64,000 nt of DNA. Source: Odiellus spinosus. Its lineage: Eukaryota > Arthropoda > Arachnida > Opiliones > Phalangiidae. Within the stretch, counting starts at the first letter, position 1. Every line of letters starts with the position of its first letter. The notes under the pieces are model-generated. The model saw nothing but the letters and a program-made list of their open reading frames with translations. It was not told where the DNA came from and searched no databases. Both the position numbers and the translations under genes were made by a program. Positions 31,749 through 45,929 of this stretch are shown here, piece after piece. Where the stretch lies: NCBI GenBank assembly GCA_963920705.1, contig OY987228.1:2177113-2241112 (forward strand), given 5' to 3'.

Positions 31749-34716
31749 GGAAGATTCAGCCGGGCCAGAAGCAAGATTCAGCCGGGCCAGAAGCAAGATT
31801 CAGCCGGGCCAGAAGTAAGATTCAGCCGGGCCAGAAGTAAGATTCAGCCGGGCCAGAAGTAAGATTCAGCCGGGCCAGAAGTAAGATTCAGCCGGGCCAG
31901 AAGTAAGATTCAGCCGGGCCAGAAGTAAGATTCAGCCGGGCCAGAAGTAAGATTCAGCCGGGCCAGAAGTAAGATTCAGCCGGGCCAGAAGTAAGATTCA
32001 GCCGGGCCAGAAGTAAGATTCAGCCGGGCCAGAAGGAAGATTCAGCCGGGCCAGAAGTAAGATTCAGCCGGGCCAGAAGTAAATTTCAGCCGGGCCAGAA
32101 GTAAGATTCAGCCGGGCCAGAAGTAAGATTCAGCCGGGCCAGAAGTAAGATTCAGCCGGGCCAGAAGTAAGATTCAGCCGGGCCAGAAGTAAGATTCAGC
32201 CGGGCCAGAAGTAAGATTCAGCCGGGCCAGAAGTAAGATTCAGCCGGGCCAGAAGTAAGATTCAGCCGGGCCAGAAGTAAGATTCAGCCGGACCAGAAGA
32301 TTCAGCCGGGCCAGAAGGAAGATTCAGCCGGGCCAGAAGTAAGATTCAGCCGGGCCAGAAGATTCAGCCGGGCCAGAAGGAAGATTCAGCCGGGCCAGAA
32401 GGAAGATTCAGCCGGGCCAGAAGGAAGATTCAGCCGGGCCAGAAGTAAGATTCAGCCGGGCCAGAAGTAAGATTCAGCCGGGCCAGAAGTAAGATTCAGC
32501 CGGGCCAGAAGTAAGATTCAGCCGGGCCAGAAGATTCAGCCGGGCCAGAAGGAAGATTCAGCCGGGCCAGAAGGAAGATTCAGCCGGGCCAGAAGTAAGA
32601 TTCAGCCGGGCCAGAAGTAAGATTCAGCCGGGCCAGAAGTAAGATTCAGCCGGGCCAGAAGTAAGATTCAGCCGGGCCAGAAGTAAGATTCAGCCGGGCC
32701 AGAAGTAAGATTCAGCCGGGCCAGAAGTAAGATTCAGCCGGGCCAGAAGTAAGATTCAGCCGGGCCAGAAGTAAGATTCAGCCGGGCCAGAAGTAAGATT
32801 CAGCCGGGCCAGAAGTAAGATTCAGCCGGGCCAGAAGTAAGATTCAGCCGGACCAGAAGTAAGATTCAGCCGGGCCAGAAGTAAGATTCAGCCGGACCAG
32901 AAGTAAGATTCAGCCGGGCCAGAAGTAAGATTCAGCCGGGCCAGAAGTAAGATTCAGCCGGGCCAGAAGTAAATTTCAGCCGGGCCAGAAGTAAGATTCA
33001 GCCGGGCCAGAAGTAAGATTCAGCCGGGCCAGAAGTAAGATTCAGCCGGGCCAGAAGTAAGATTCAGCCGGGCCAGAAGTAAGATTCAGCCGGGCCAGAA
33101 GTAAATTTCAGCCGGGCCAGAAGTAAGATTCAGCCGGGCCAGAAGTAAGATTCAGCCGGGCCAGAAGTAAGATTCAGCCGGGCCAGAAGTAAGATTCAGC
33201 CGGGCCAGAAGTAAGATTCAGCCGGGCCAGAAGGAAGATTCAGCCGGGCCAGAAGCAAGATTCAGCCGGGCCAGAAGCAAGATTCAGCCGGGCCAGAAGT
33301 AAGATTCAGCCGGGCCAGAAGTAAGATTCAGCCGGGCCAGAAGTAAGATTCAGCCGGGCCAGAAGTAAGATTCAGCCGGGCCAGAAGTAAGATTCAGCCG
33401 GGCCAGAAGTAAGATTCAGCCGGGCCAGAAGTAAGATTCAGCCGGGCCAGAAGTAAGATTCAGCCGGGCCAGAAGTAAGATTCAGCCGGGCCAGAAGTAA
33501 GATTCAGCCGGGCCAGAAGGAAGATTCAGCCGGGCCAGAAGTAAGATTCAGCCGGGCCAGAAGTAAATTTCAGCCGGGCCAGAAGTAAGATTCAGCCGGG
33601 CCAGAAGTAAGATTCAGCCGGGCCAGAAGTAAGATTCAGCCGGGCCAGAAGTAAGATTCAGCCGGGCCAGAAGTAAGATTCAGCCGGGCCAGAAGTAAGA
33701 TTCAGCCGGGCCAGAAGTAAGATTCAGCCGGGCCAGAAGTAAGATTCAGCCGGGCCAGAAGTAAGATTCAGCCGGACCAGAAGATTCAGCCGGGCCAGAA
33801 GGAAGATTCAGCCGGGCCAGAAGTAAGATTCAGCCGGGCCAGAAGATTCAGCCGGGCCAGAAGGAAGATTCAGCCGGGCCAGAAGGAAGATTCAGCCGGG
33901 CCAGAAGGAAGATTCAGCCGGGCCAGAAGTAAGATTCAGCCGGGCCAGAAGTAAGATTCAGCCGGGCCAGAAGTAAGATTCAGCCGGGCCAGAAGTAAGA
34001 TTCAGCCGGGCCAGAAGTAAGATTCAGCCGGGCCAGAAGGAAGATTCAGCCGGGCCAGAAGTAAGATTCAGCCGGGCCAGAAGTAAATTTCAGCCGGGCC
34101 AGAAGTAAGATTCAGCCGGGCCAGAAGTAAGATTCAGCCGGGCCAGAAGTAAGATTCAGCCGGGCTAGAAGTAAGATTCAGCCGGGCCAGAAGTAAGATT
34201 CAGCCGGGCCAGAAGTAAGATTCAGCCGGGCCAGAAGTAAGATTCAGCCGGGCCAGAAGATTCAGCCGGGCCAGAAGGAAGATTCAGCCGGGCCAGAAGT
34301 AAGATTCAGCCGGGCCAGAAGATTCAGCCGGGCCAGAAGGAAGATTCAGCCGGGCCAGAAGGAAGATTCAGCCGGGCCAGAAGGAAGATTCAGCCGGGCC
34401 AGAAGTAAGATTCAGCCGGGCCAGAAGTAAGATTCAGCCGGGCCAGAAGTAAGATTCAGCCGGGCCAGAAGTAAGATTCAGCCGGGCCAGAAGTAAGATT
34501 CAGCCGGGCCAGAAGTAAGATTCAGCCGGGCCAGAAGTAAGATTCAGCCGGGCCAGAAGTAAGATTCAGCCGGGCCAGAAGTAAGATTCAGCCGGGCCAG
34601 AAGTAAGATTCAGCCGGGCCAGAAGTAAGATTCAGCCGGACCAGAAGTAAGATTCAGCCGGGCCAGAAGTAAGATTCAGCCGGACCAGAAGTAAGATTCA
34701 GCCGGACCAGAAGTAA
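31749..34716. repeat. Tandem higher-order repeat, two copies at 1,484-bp spacing
   Basis: GAAGGAAG-GAAGCAAG (31749 / 33233) and the CCGGACC plus 18-bp unit junction (32291 / 33775) are both 1,484 bp apart. The second copy also matches the 27-kb module further on (the 391-bp and 85-bp spacings between CCGGACC, GGGCTAG and the next 18-bp unit are the same), while the first copy departs from it after about 32500. Confidence 0.65.
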
Positions 34717-36573
34717 GATTCAGCCGGACCAGAAGTAAGATTCAGCCGGGCCAGAAGTAAGATTCAGCCGGGCCAGAAGTAAATTTCAGCCGGGCCAGAA
34801 GTAAGATTCAGCCGGGCCAGAAGTAAGATTCAGCCGGGCCAGAAGTAAGATTCAGCCGGGCCAGAAGTAAGATTCAGCCGGGCCAGAAGTAAGATTCAGC
34901 CGGGCCAGAAGTAAATTTCAGCCGGGCCAGAAGTAAGATTCAGCCGGGCCAGAAGTAAGATTCAGCCGGGCCAGAAGTAAGATTCAGCCGGGCCAGAAGT
35001 AAGATTCAGCCGGGCCAGAAGTAAGATTCAGCCGGGCCAGAAGTAAGATTCAGCCGGGCCAGAAGTAAGATTCAGCCGGGCCAGAAGTAAGATTCAGCCG
35101 GGCCAGAAGTAAGATTCAGCCGGGCCAGAAGGAAGATTCAGCCGGGCCAGAAGGAAGATTCAGCCGGGCCAGAAGTAAATTTCAGCCGGGCCAGAAGTAA
35201 GATTCAGCCGGGCCAGAAGTAAGATTCAGCCGGGCCAGAAGTAAGATTCAGCCGGGCCAGAAGTAAGATTCAGCCGGGCCAGAAGTAAGATTCAGCCGGG
35301 CCAGAAGTAAGATTCAGCCGGGCCAGAAGTAAGATTCAGCCGGGCCAGAAGTAAGATTCAGCCGGGCCAGAAGTAAGATTCAGCCGGGCCAGAAGTAAGA
35401 TTCAGCCGGGCCAGAAGTAAGATTCAGCCGGGCCAGAAGTAAGATTCAGCCGGGCCAGAAGTAAGATTCAGCCGGGCCAGAAGTAAGATTCAGCCGGGCC
35501 AGAAGTAAGATTCAGCCGGGCCAGAAGTAAGATTCAGCCGGGCCAGAAGTAAGATTCAGCCGGGCCAGAAGTAAGATTCAGCCGGGCCAGAAGTAAGATT
35601 CAGCCGGGCCAGAAGTAAGATTCAGCCGGGCCAGAAGTAAGATTCAGCCGGGCCAGAAGTAAGATTCAGCCGGACCAGAAGTAAGATTCAGCCGGGCCAG
35701 AAGTAAGATTCAGCCGGGCCAGAAGTAAGATTCAGCCGGGCCAGAAGTAAGATTCAGCCGGGCCAGAAGTAAGATTCAGCCGGGCCAGAAGTAAGATTCA
35801 GCCGGGCCAGAAGTAAGATTCAGCCGGGCCAGAAGTAAGATTCAGCCGGGCCAGAAGTAAGATTCAGCCGGGCCAGAAGTAAGATTCAGCCGGGCCAGAA
35901 GTAAGATTCAGCCGGGCCAGAAGTAAGATTCAGCCGGGCCAGAAGTAAGATTCAGCCGGGCCAGAAGTAAGATTCAGCCGGGCCAGAAGTAAGATTCAGC
36001 CGGGCCAGAAGTAAGATTCAGCCGGGCCAGAAGTAAGATTCAGCCGGGCCAGAAGTAAGATTCAGCCGGGCCAGAAGTAAGATTCAGCCGGGCCAGAAGT
36101 AAGATTCAGCCGGGCCAGAAGTAAAATTCAGCCGGGCCAGAAGTAAATTTCAGCCGGGCCAGAAGTAAATTTCAGCCGGGCCAGAAGGAAGATTCAGCCG
36201 GGCCAGAAGTAAGATTCAGCCGGGCCAGAAGTAAGATTCAGCCGGGCCAGAAGTAAGATTCAGCCGGGCCAGAAGGAAGATTCAGCCGGGCCAGAAGGAA
36301 GATTCAGCCGGGTCAGAAGTAAGATTCAGCCGGGCCAGAAGTAAGATTCAGCCGGGCCAGAAATAAGATTCAGCCGGGCCAGAAATAAGATTCAGCCGGG
36401 CCAGAAGTAAGATTCAGCCGGGCCAGAAGGAAGATTCAGCCGGGCCAGAAGTAAGATTCAGCCGGGCCAGAAGTAAGATTCAGCCGGGCCAGAAGTAAGA
36501 TTCAGCCGGGCCAGAAGTAAGATTCAGCCGGGCCAGAAGTAAGATTCAGCCGGGCCAGAAGTAAGATTCAGCC

Positions 36574-39500
36574 GGGATAGAAGTAAGATTCAGCCGGGCC
36601 AGAAGTAAGATTCAGCCGGGCCAGAAGTAAGATTCAGCCGGGCCAGAAGTAAGATTCAGCCGGGCCAGAAGTAAGATTCAGCCGGGCCAGAAGTAAGATT
36701 CAGCCGGGCCAGAAGTAAGATTCAGCCGGGCCAGAAGTAAGATTCAGCCGGGCCAGAAGTAAGATTCAGCCGGGCCAGAAGTAAGATTCAGCCGGGCCAG
36801 AAGTAAGATTCAGCCGGGCCAGAAGTAAGATTCAGCCGGGCCAGAAGTAAGATTCAGCCGGGCCAGAAGTAAGATTCAGCCGGGCCAGAAGTAAGATTCA
36901 GCCGGGCCAGAAGTAAGATTCAGCCGGGCCAGAAGTAAGATTCAGCCGGGCCAGAAGTAAGATTCAGCCGGGCCAGAAGTAAGATTCAGCCGGACCAGAA
37001 GTAAGATTCAGCCGGACCAGAAGTAAGATTCAGCCGGGCCATAAGTAAGATTCAGCCGGGCCAGAAGTAAATTTCAGCCGGGCCAGAAGTAAGATTCAGC
37101 CGGGCCAGAAGTAAGATTCAGCCGGGCCAGAAGTAAGATTCAGCCGGGCCAGAAGTAAGATTCAGCAGGGCCAGAAGTAAATTTCAGCCGGGCCAGAAGT
37201 AAATTTCAGCCGGGCCAGAAGGAAGATTCAGCCGGGCCAGAAGTAAGATTCAGCCGGGCCAGAAGTAAGATTCAGCCGGGCCAGAAGTAAGATTCAGCCG
37301 GGCCAGAAGGAAGATTCAGCCGGGCCAGAAGGAAGATTCAGCCGGGCCAGAAGTAAGATTCAGCCGGGCCAGAAGTAAGATTCAGCCGGGCCAGAAGTAA
37401 GATTCAGCCGGGCCAGAAATAAGATTCAGCCGGGCCAGAAATAAGATTCAGCCGGGCCAGAAGTAAGATTCAGCCGGGCCAGAAGTAAGATTCAGCCGGG
37501 CCAGAAGTAAGATTCAGTCGGGCCAGAAGTAAATTTCAGCCGGGCCAGAAGTAAGATTCAGCCGGGCCAGAAGTAAGATTCAGCCGGGCCAGAAGTAAGA
37601 TTCAGCCGGGCCAGAAGTAAGATTCAGCCGGGCCAGAAGTAAGATTCAGCCGGGCCAGAAGTAAGATTCAGCCGGGCCAGAAGTAAGATTCAGCCGGGCC
37701 AGAAGTAAGATTCAGCCGGGCCAGAAGTAAGATTCAGCCGGGCCAGAAGGAAGATTCAGCCGGGCCAGAAGCAAGATTCAGCCGGGCCAGAAGCAAGATT
37801 CAGCCGGGCCAGAAGTAAGATTCAGCCGGGCCAGAAGTAAATTTTGCCGGGCCAGAAGTAAGATTCAGCCGGGCCAGAAGTAAGATTCAGCCGGGCCAGA
37901 AGTAAGATTCAGCCGGGCCAGAAGTAAGATTCAGCCGGGCCAGAAGTAAGATTCAGCCGGGCCAGAAGTAAGATTCAGCCGGGCCAGAAGTAAGATTCAG
38001 CCGGGCCAGAAGTAAGATTCAGCCGGGCCAGAAGTAAGATTCAGCCGGGCCAGAAGTAAGATTCAGCCGGGCCAGAAGTAAGATTCAGCCGGGCCAGAAG
38101 TAAGATTCAGCCGGGCCAGAAGTAAGATTCAGCCGGGCCAGAAGTAAGATTCAGCCGGGCCAGAAGTAAGATTCAGCCGGGCCAGAAGTAAGATTCAGCC
38201 GGGCCAGAAGTAAGATTCAGCCGGGCCAGAAGTAAGATTCAGCCGGGCCAGAAGTAAGATTCAGCCGGGCCAGAAGTAAGATTCAGCCGGGCCAGAAGTA
38301 AGATTCAGCCGGGCCAGAAGTAAGATTCAGCCGGGCCAGAAGTAAGATTCAGCCGGGCCAGAAGTAAGATTCAGCCGGGCCAGAAGTAAGATTAAGCCGG
38401 GCCAGAAGTAAGATTCAGCCGGGCCAGAAGTAAGATTCAGCCGGGCCAGAAGTAAGATTCAGCCGGGCCAGAAGTAAATTTCAGCCGGGCCAGAAGTAAG
38501 ATTCAGCCGGGCCAGAAGTAAGATTCAGCCGGGCCAGAAGTAAGATTCAGCCGGGCCAGAAGTAAGATTCAGCCGGGCCAGAAGTAAGATTCAGCCGGGC
38601 CAGAAGTAAGATTCAGCCGGGCCAGAAGTAAGATTCAGCCGGGCCAGAAGTAAGATTCAGCCGGGCCAGAAGTAAGATTCAGCCGGGCCAGAAGTAAGAT
38701 TCAGCCGGGCCAGAAGTAAGATTCAGCCGGGCCAGAAGTAAGATTCAGCCGGGCCAGAAGTAAGATTCAGCCGGGCCAGAAGTAAGATTCAGCCGGGCCA
38801 GAAGTAAGATTCAGCCGGGCCAGAAGTAAGATTCAGCCGGGCCAGAAGTAAGATTCAGCCGGGCCAGAAGTAAGATTCAGCCGGGCCAGAAGTAAGATTC
38901 AGCCGGGCCAGAAGTAAGATTCAGCCGGGCCAGAAGTAAGATTCAGCCGGGCCAGAAGTAAAATTCAGCCGGGCCAGAAGTAAATTTCAGCCGGGCCAGA
39001 AGTAAATTTCAGCCGGGCCAGAAGGAAGATTCAGCCGGGCCAGAAGTAAGATTCAGCCGGGCCAGAAGTAAGATTCAGCCGGGCCAGAAGTAAGATTCAG
39101 CCGGGCCAGAAGGAAGATTCAGCCGGGCCAGAAGGAAGATTCAGCCGGGCCAGAAGTAAGATTCAGCCGGGCCAGAAGTAAGATTCAGCCGGGCCAGAAA
39201 TAAGATTCAGCCGGGCCAGAAATAAGATTCAGCCGGGCCAGAAGTAAGATTCAGCCGGGCCAGAAGTAAGATTCAGCCGGGCCAGAAGTAAGATTCAGCC
39301 GGGCCAGAAGTAAGATTCAGCCGGGCCAGAAGTAAGATTCAGCCGGGCCAGAGGTAAGATTCAGCCGGGCCAGAAGTAAGATTCAGCCGGGCCAGAAGTA
39401 AGATTAAGCCGGGCCAGAAGTAAGATTCAGCCGGGCCAGAAGTAAGATTCAGCCGGGCCAGAAGTAAGATTCAGCCGGACCAGAAGTAAGATTCAGCAGG

Positions 39501-42500
39501 GCCAGAAGTAAGATTCAGCCGGACCAGAAGTAAGATTCAGCCGGGCCAGAAGTAAGATTCAGCCGGGCCAGAAGTAAGATTCAGCCGGGCCAGAAGTAAA
39601 TTTCAGCCGGGCCAGAAGTAAGATTCAGCCGGGCCAGAAGTAAGATTCAGCCGGGCCAGAAGTAAGATTCAGCCGGGCCAGAAGTAAGATTCAGCCGGGC
39701 CAGAAGTAAGATTCAGCCGGGCCAGAAGTAAATTTCAGCCGGGCCAGAAGTAAGATTCAGCCGGGCCAGAAGTAAGATTCAGCCGGGCCAGAAGTAAGAT
39801 TCAGCCGGGCCAGAAGTAAGATTCAGCCGGGCCAGAAGTAAGATTCAGCCGGGCCAGAAGTAAGATTCAGCCGGGCCAGAAGTAAGATTCAGCCGGGCCA
39901 GAAGTAAGATTCAGCCGGGCCAGAAGTAAGATTCAGCCGGGCCAGAAGTAAGATTCAGCCGGGCCAGAAGTAAGATTCAGCCGGGCCAGAAGTAAGATTC
40001 AGCCGGGCCAGAAGTAAGATTCAGCCGGACCAGAAGTAAGATTCAGCCGGACCAGAAGTAAGATTCAGCCGGACCAGAAGTAAGATTCAGCCGGGCGAGA
40101 AGTAAGATTCAGCCGGGCCAGAAGTAAATTTCAGCCGGGCCAGAAGTAAGATTCAGCCGGGCCAGAAGTAAGATTCAGCCGGGCCAGTAGTAAGATTCAG
40201 CCGGGCCAGAAGTAAGATTCAGCCGGGCCAGAAGTAAGATTCAGCCGGGCCAGAAGTAAGATTCAGCCGGGCCAGAAGTAAGATTCAGCCGGGCCAGAAG
40301 TAAGATTCAGCCGGGCCAGAAGGAAGATTCAGCCGGGCCAGAAGCAAGATTCAGCCGGGCCAGAAGCAAGATTCAGCCGGGCCAGAAGCAAGATTCAGCC
40401 GGGCCAGAAGCAAGATTCAGCCGGGCCAGAAGTAAGATTCAGCCGGGCCAGAAGTAAGATTCAGCCGGGCCAGAAGTAAATTTCAGCCGGGCCAGAAGTA
40501 AGATTCAGCCGGGCCAGAAGTAAGATTCAGCCGGGCCAGAAGTAAGATTCAGCCGGGCCAGAAGTAAGATTCAGCCGGGCCAGAAGTAAGATTCAGCCGG
40601 GCCAGAAGTAAGATTCAGCCGGGCCAGAAGTAAGATTCAGCCGGGCCAGAAGTAAGATTCAGCCGGGCCAGAAGTAAGATTCAGCCGGGCCAGAAGTAAA
40701 TTTCAGCCGGGCCAGAAGTAAGATTCAGCCGGGCCAGAAGTAAGATTCAGCCGGGCCAGAAGTAAGATTCAGCCGGGCCAGAAGTAAGATTCAGCCGGGC
40801 CAGAAGTAAGATTCAGCCGGGCCAGAAGTAAGATTCAGCCGGGCCAGAAGTAAGATTCAGCCGGGCCAGAAGTAAGATTCAGCCGGACCAGAAGATTCAG
40901 CCGGGCCAGAAGGAAGATTCAGCCGGGCCAGAAGTAAGATTCAGCCGGGCCAGAAGATTCAGCCGGGCCAGAAGGAAGATTCAGCCGGGCCAGAAGTAAG
41001 ATTCAGCCGGGCCAGAAGGAAGATTCAGCCGGGCCAGAAGTAAGATTCAGCCGGGCCAGAAGTAAATTTCAGCTGGGCCAGAAGTAAGATTCAGCCGGGC
41101 CAGAAGTAAGATTCAGCCGGGCCAGAAGTAAGATTCAGCCGGGCTAGAAGTAAGATTCAGCCGGGCCAGAAGTAAGATTCAGCCGGGCCAGAAGTAAGAT
41201 TCAGCCGGGTCAGAAGTAAGATTCAGCCGGGCCAGAAGATTCAGCCGGGCCAGAAGGAAGATTCAGCCGGGCCAGAAGTAAGATTCAGCCGGGCCAGAAG
41301 ATTCAGCCGGGCCAGAAGGAAGATTCAGCCGGGCCAGAAGGAAGATTCAGCCGGGCCAGAAGTAAGATTCAGCCGGGCCAGAAGTAAGATTCAGCCGGGC
41401 CAGAAGTAAGATTCAGCCGGGCCAGAAGTAAGATTCAGCCGGGCCAGAAGTAAGATTCAGCCGGGCCAGAAGTAAGATTCAGCCGGGCCAGAAGTAAGAT
41501 TCAGCCGGGCCAGAAGTAAGATTCAGCCGGGCCAGAAGTAAAATTCAGCCGGGCCAGAAGTAAGATTCAGCCGGGCCAGAAGTAAGATTCAGCCGGACCA
41601 GAAGTAAGATTCAGCCGGGCCAGAAGTAAGATTCAGCCGGACCAGAAGTAAGATTCAGCCGGACCAGAAGTAAGATTCAGCCGGGCCAGAAGTAAGATTC
41701 AGCCGGGCCAGAAGTAAGATTCAGCCGGGCCAGAAGTAAATTTCAGCCGGGCCAGAAGTAAGATTCAGCCGGGCCAGAAGTAAGATTCAGCCGGGCCAGA
41801 AGTAAGATTCAGCCGGGCCAGAAGTAAGATTCAGCCGGGCCAGAAGTAAGATTCAGCCGGGCCAGAAGTAAGATTCAGCCGGGCCAGAAGTAAGATTCAG
41901 CCGGGCCAGAAGTAAGATTCAGCCGGGCCAGAAGTAAGATTCAGCCGGGCCAGAAGTAAGATTCAGCCGGGCCAGAAGTAAGATTCAGCCGGGCCAGAAG
42001 TAAGATTCAGCCGGGCCAGAAGTAAGATTCAGCCGGGCCAGAAGTAAGATTCAGCCGGGCCAGAAGTAAGATTCAGCCGGGCCAGAAGTAAGATTCAGCC
42101 GGGCCAGAAGTAAGATTCAGCCGGGCCAGAAGTAAGATTCAGCCGGGCCAGAAGTAAGATTCAGCCGGGCCAGAAGTAAGATTAAGCCGGGCCAGAAGTA
42201 AGATTCAGCCGGGCCAGAAGTAAGATTCAGCCGGGCCAGAAGTAAGATTCAGCCGGGCCAGAAGGAAGATTCAGCCGGGCCAGAAGTAAGATTCAGCCGG
42301 GCCAGAAGTAAATTTCAGCCGGGCCAGAAGTAAGATTCAGCCGGGCCAGAAGTAAGATTCAGCCGGGCCAGAAGTAAGATTCAGCCGGGCCAGAAGTAAG
42401 ATTCAGCCGGGCCAGAAGTAAGATTCAGCCGGGCCAGAAGTAAGATTCAGCCGGGCCAGAAGTAAGATTCAGCCGGGCCAGAAGTAAGATTCAGCCGGGC

Positions 42501-45110
42501 CAGAAGTAAGATTCAGCCGGGCCAGAAGTAAGATTCAGCCGGGCCAGAAGTAAGATTCAGCCGGGCCAGAAGTAAGATTCAGCCGGGCCAGAAGTAAGAT
42601 TCAGCCGGGCCAGAAGTAAGATTCAGCCGGGCCAGAAGTAAGATTCAGCCGGGCCAGAAGTAAGATTCAGCCGGGCCAGAAGTAAGATTCAGCCGGGCCA
42701 GAAGTAAGATTCAGCCGGGCCAGAAGTAAGATTCAGCCGGGCCAGAAGTAAGATTCAGCCGGGCCAGAAGTAAGATTCAGCCGGACCAGAAGTAAGATTC
42801 AGCCGGGCCAGAAGTAAGATTCAGCCGGGCCAGAAGTAAGATTCAGCCGGGCCAGAAGTAAGATTCAGCCGGGCCAGAAGTAAATTTCAGCCGGGCCAGA
42901 AGTAAGATTCAGCCGGGCCAGAAGTAAGATTCAGCCGGGCCAGAAGTAAGATTCAGCCGGGCCAGAAGTAAGATTCAGCCGGGCCAGAAGTAAGATTCAG
43001 CCGGGCCAGAAGTAAGATTCAGCCGGGCCAGAAGTAAGATTCAGCCGGGCCAGAAGTAAGATTCAGCCGGGCCAGAAGTAAGATTCAGCCGGGCCAGAAG
43101 TAAGATTCAGCCGGGCCAGAAGTAAGATTCAGCCGGGCCAGAAGTAAGATTCAGCCGGGCCAGAAGTAAGATTCAGCCGGGCCAGAAGTAAGATTCAGCC
43201 GGGCCAGAAGTAAGATTCAGCCGGGCCAGAAGTAAGATTCAGCCGGGCCAGAAGTAAGATTCAGCCGGGCCAGAAGTAAGATTCAGCCGGGCCAGAAGTA
43301 AGATTCAGCCGGGATAGAAGTAAGATTCAGCCGGGCCAGAAGTAAGATTCAGCCGGGCCAGAAGTAAGATTCAGCCGGGCCAGAAGTAAGATTCAGCCGG
43401 GCCAGAAGTAAGATTCAGCCGGGCCAGAAGTAAGATTCAGCCGGGCCAGAAGTAAGATTCAGCCGGGCCAGAAGTAAGATTCAGCCGGGCCAGAAGTAAG
43501 ATTCAGCCGGGCCAGAAGTAAGATTCAGCCGGGCCAGAAGTAAGATTCAGCCGGGCCAGAAGTAAGATTCAGCCGGGCCAGAAGTAAGATTCAGCCGGGC
43601 CAGAAGTAAGATTCAGCCGGGCCAGAAGTAAGATTCAGCCGGGCCAGAAGTAAGATTCAGCCGGGCCAGAAGTAAGATTCAGCCGGGCCAGAAGTAAGAT
43701 TCAGCCGGGCCAGAAGTAAGATTCAGCCGGGCCAGAAGTAAGATTCAGCCGGACCAGAAGTAAGATTCAGCCGGACCAGAAGTAAGATTCAGCCGGGCCA
43801 TAAGTAAGATTCAGCCGGGCCAGAAGTAAATTTCAGCCGGGCCAGAAGTAAGATTCAGCCGGGCCAGAAGTAAGATTCAGCCGGGCCAGAAGTAAGATTC
43901 AGCCGGGCCAGAAGTAAGATTCAGCAGGGCCAGAAGTAAATTTCAGCCGGGCCAGAAGTAAATTTCAGCCGGGCCAGAAGGAAGATTCAGCCGGGCCAGA
44001 AGTAAGATTCAGCCGGGCCAGAAGTAAGATTCAGCCGGGCCAGAAGTAAGATTCAGCCGGGCCAGAAGTAAGATTCAGCCGGGCCAGAAGGAAGATTCAG
44101 CCGGGCCAGAAGGAAGATTCAGCCGGGCCAGAAGTAAGATTCAGCCGGGCCAGAAGTAAGATTCAGCCGGGCCAGAAATAAGATTCAGCCGGGCCAGAAA
44201 TAAGATTCAGCCGGGCCAGAAGTAAGATTCAGCCGGGCCAGAAGTAAGATTCAGCCGGGCCAGAAGTAAGATTCAGTCGGGCCAGAAGTAAATTTCAGCC
44301 GGGCCAGAAGTAAGATTCAGCCGGGCCAGAAGTAAGATTCAGCCGGGCCAGAAGTAAGATTCAGCCGGGCCAGAAGTAAGATTCAGCCGGGCCAGAAGTA
44401 AGATTCAGCCGGTCCAGAAGTAAGATTCAGCCGGGCCAGAAGTAAGATTCAGCCGGGCCAGAAGTAAGATTCAGCCGGGCCAGAAGTAAGATTCAGCCGG
44501 GCCAGAAGTAAGATTCAGCCGGGCCAGAAGCAAGATTCAGCCGGGCCAGAAGCAAGATTCAGCCGGGCCAGAAGTAAGATTCAGCCGGGCCAGAAGTAAG
44601 ATTAAGCCGGGCCAGAAGTAAATTTTGCCGGGCCAGAAGTAAGATTCAGCCGGGCCAGAAGTAAGATTCAGCCGGGCCAGAAGTAAGATTCAGCCGGGCC
44701 AGAAGTAAGATTCAGCCGGGCCAGAAGTAAGATTCAGCCGGGCCAGAAGTAAGATTCAGCCGGGCCAGAAGTAAGATTCAGCCGGGCCAGAAGTAAGATT
44801 CAGCCGGGCCAGAAGTAAGATTCAGCCGGGCCAGAAGTAAGATTCAGCCGGGCCAGAAGTAAGATTCAGCCGGGCCAGAAGTAAGATTCAGCCGGGCCAG
44901 AAGTAAGATTCAGCCGGGCCAGAAGTAAGATTCAGCCGGGCCAGAAGTAAGATTCAGCCGGGCCAGAAGTAAGATTCAGCCGGGCCAGAAGTAAGATTCA
45001 GCCGGGCCAGAAGTAAGATTCAGCCGGGCCAGAAGTAAGATTCAGCCAGGCCAGAAGTAAGATTCAGCCGGGCCAGAAGTAAGATTCAGCCGGGCCAGAA
45101 GTAAGATTAA
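36574..45110. repeat. Higher-order repeat at about 6.76-kb offset
   Basis: Marker pairs: GGGATAG 36574 / 43311 (6,737), CCATAAG 37041 / 43800 (6,759), CAGTCGG 37517 / 44276 (6,759), AATTTTGCC 37840 / 44621 (6,781), GATTAAGCC 38393 / 45108 (6,715). The offsets differ by whole 22-bp units, as expected for copies that have gained or lost single units. Part of the same block is also found at 24.3-25.3 kb. Confidence 0.7.
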
Positions 45111-45929
45111 GCCGGGCCAGAAGTAAGATTCAGCCGGGCCAGAAGTAAGATTCAGCCGGGCCAGAAGTAAGATTCAGCCGGGCCAGAAGTAAATTTCAGC
45201 CGGGCCAGAAGTAAGATTCAGCCGGGCCAGAAGTAAGATTCAGCCGGGCCAGAAGTAAGATTCAGCCGGGCCAGAAGTAAGATTCAGCCGGGCCAGAAGT
45301 AAGATTCAGCCGGGCCAGAAGTAAGATTCAGCCGGGCCAGAAGTAAGATTCAGCCGGGCCAGAAGTAAGATTCAGCCGGGCCAGAAGTAAGATTCAGCCG
45401 GGCCAGAAGTAAGATTCAGCCGGGCCAGAAGTAAGATTCAGCCGGGCCAGAAGTAAGATTCAGCCGGGCCAGAAGTAAGATTCAGCCGGGCCAGAAGTAA
45501 GATTCAGCCGGGCCAGAAGTAAGATTCAGCCGGGCCAGAAGTAAGATTCAGCCGGGCCAGAAGTAAGATTCAGCCGGGCCAGAAGTAAGATTCAGCCGGG
45601 CCAGAAGTAAGATTCAGCCGGGCCAGAAGTAAGATTCAGCCGGGCCAGAAGTAAGATTCAGCCGGGCCAGAAGTAAAATTCAGCCGGGCCAGAAGTAAAT
45701 TTCAGCCGGGCCAGAAGTAAATTTCAGCCGGGCCAGAAGGAAGATTCAGCCGGGCCAGAAGTAAGATTCAGCCGGGCCAGAAGTAAGATTCAGCCGGGCC
45801 AGAAGTAAGATTCAGCCGGGCCAGAAGTAAGATTCAGCCGGGCCAGAAGTAAGATTCAGCCGGGCCAGAAGTAAGATTCAGCCGGACCAGAAGTAAGATT
45901 CAGCCGGACCAGAAGTAAGATTCAGCCGG

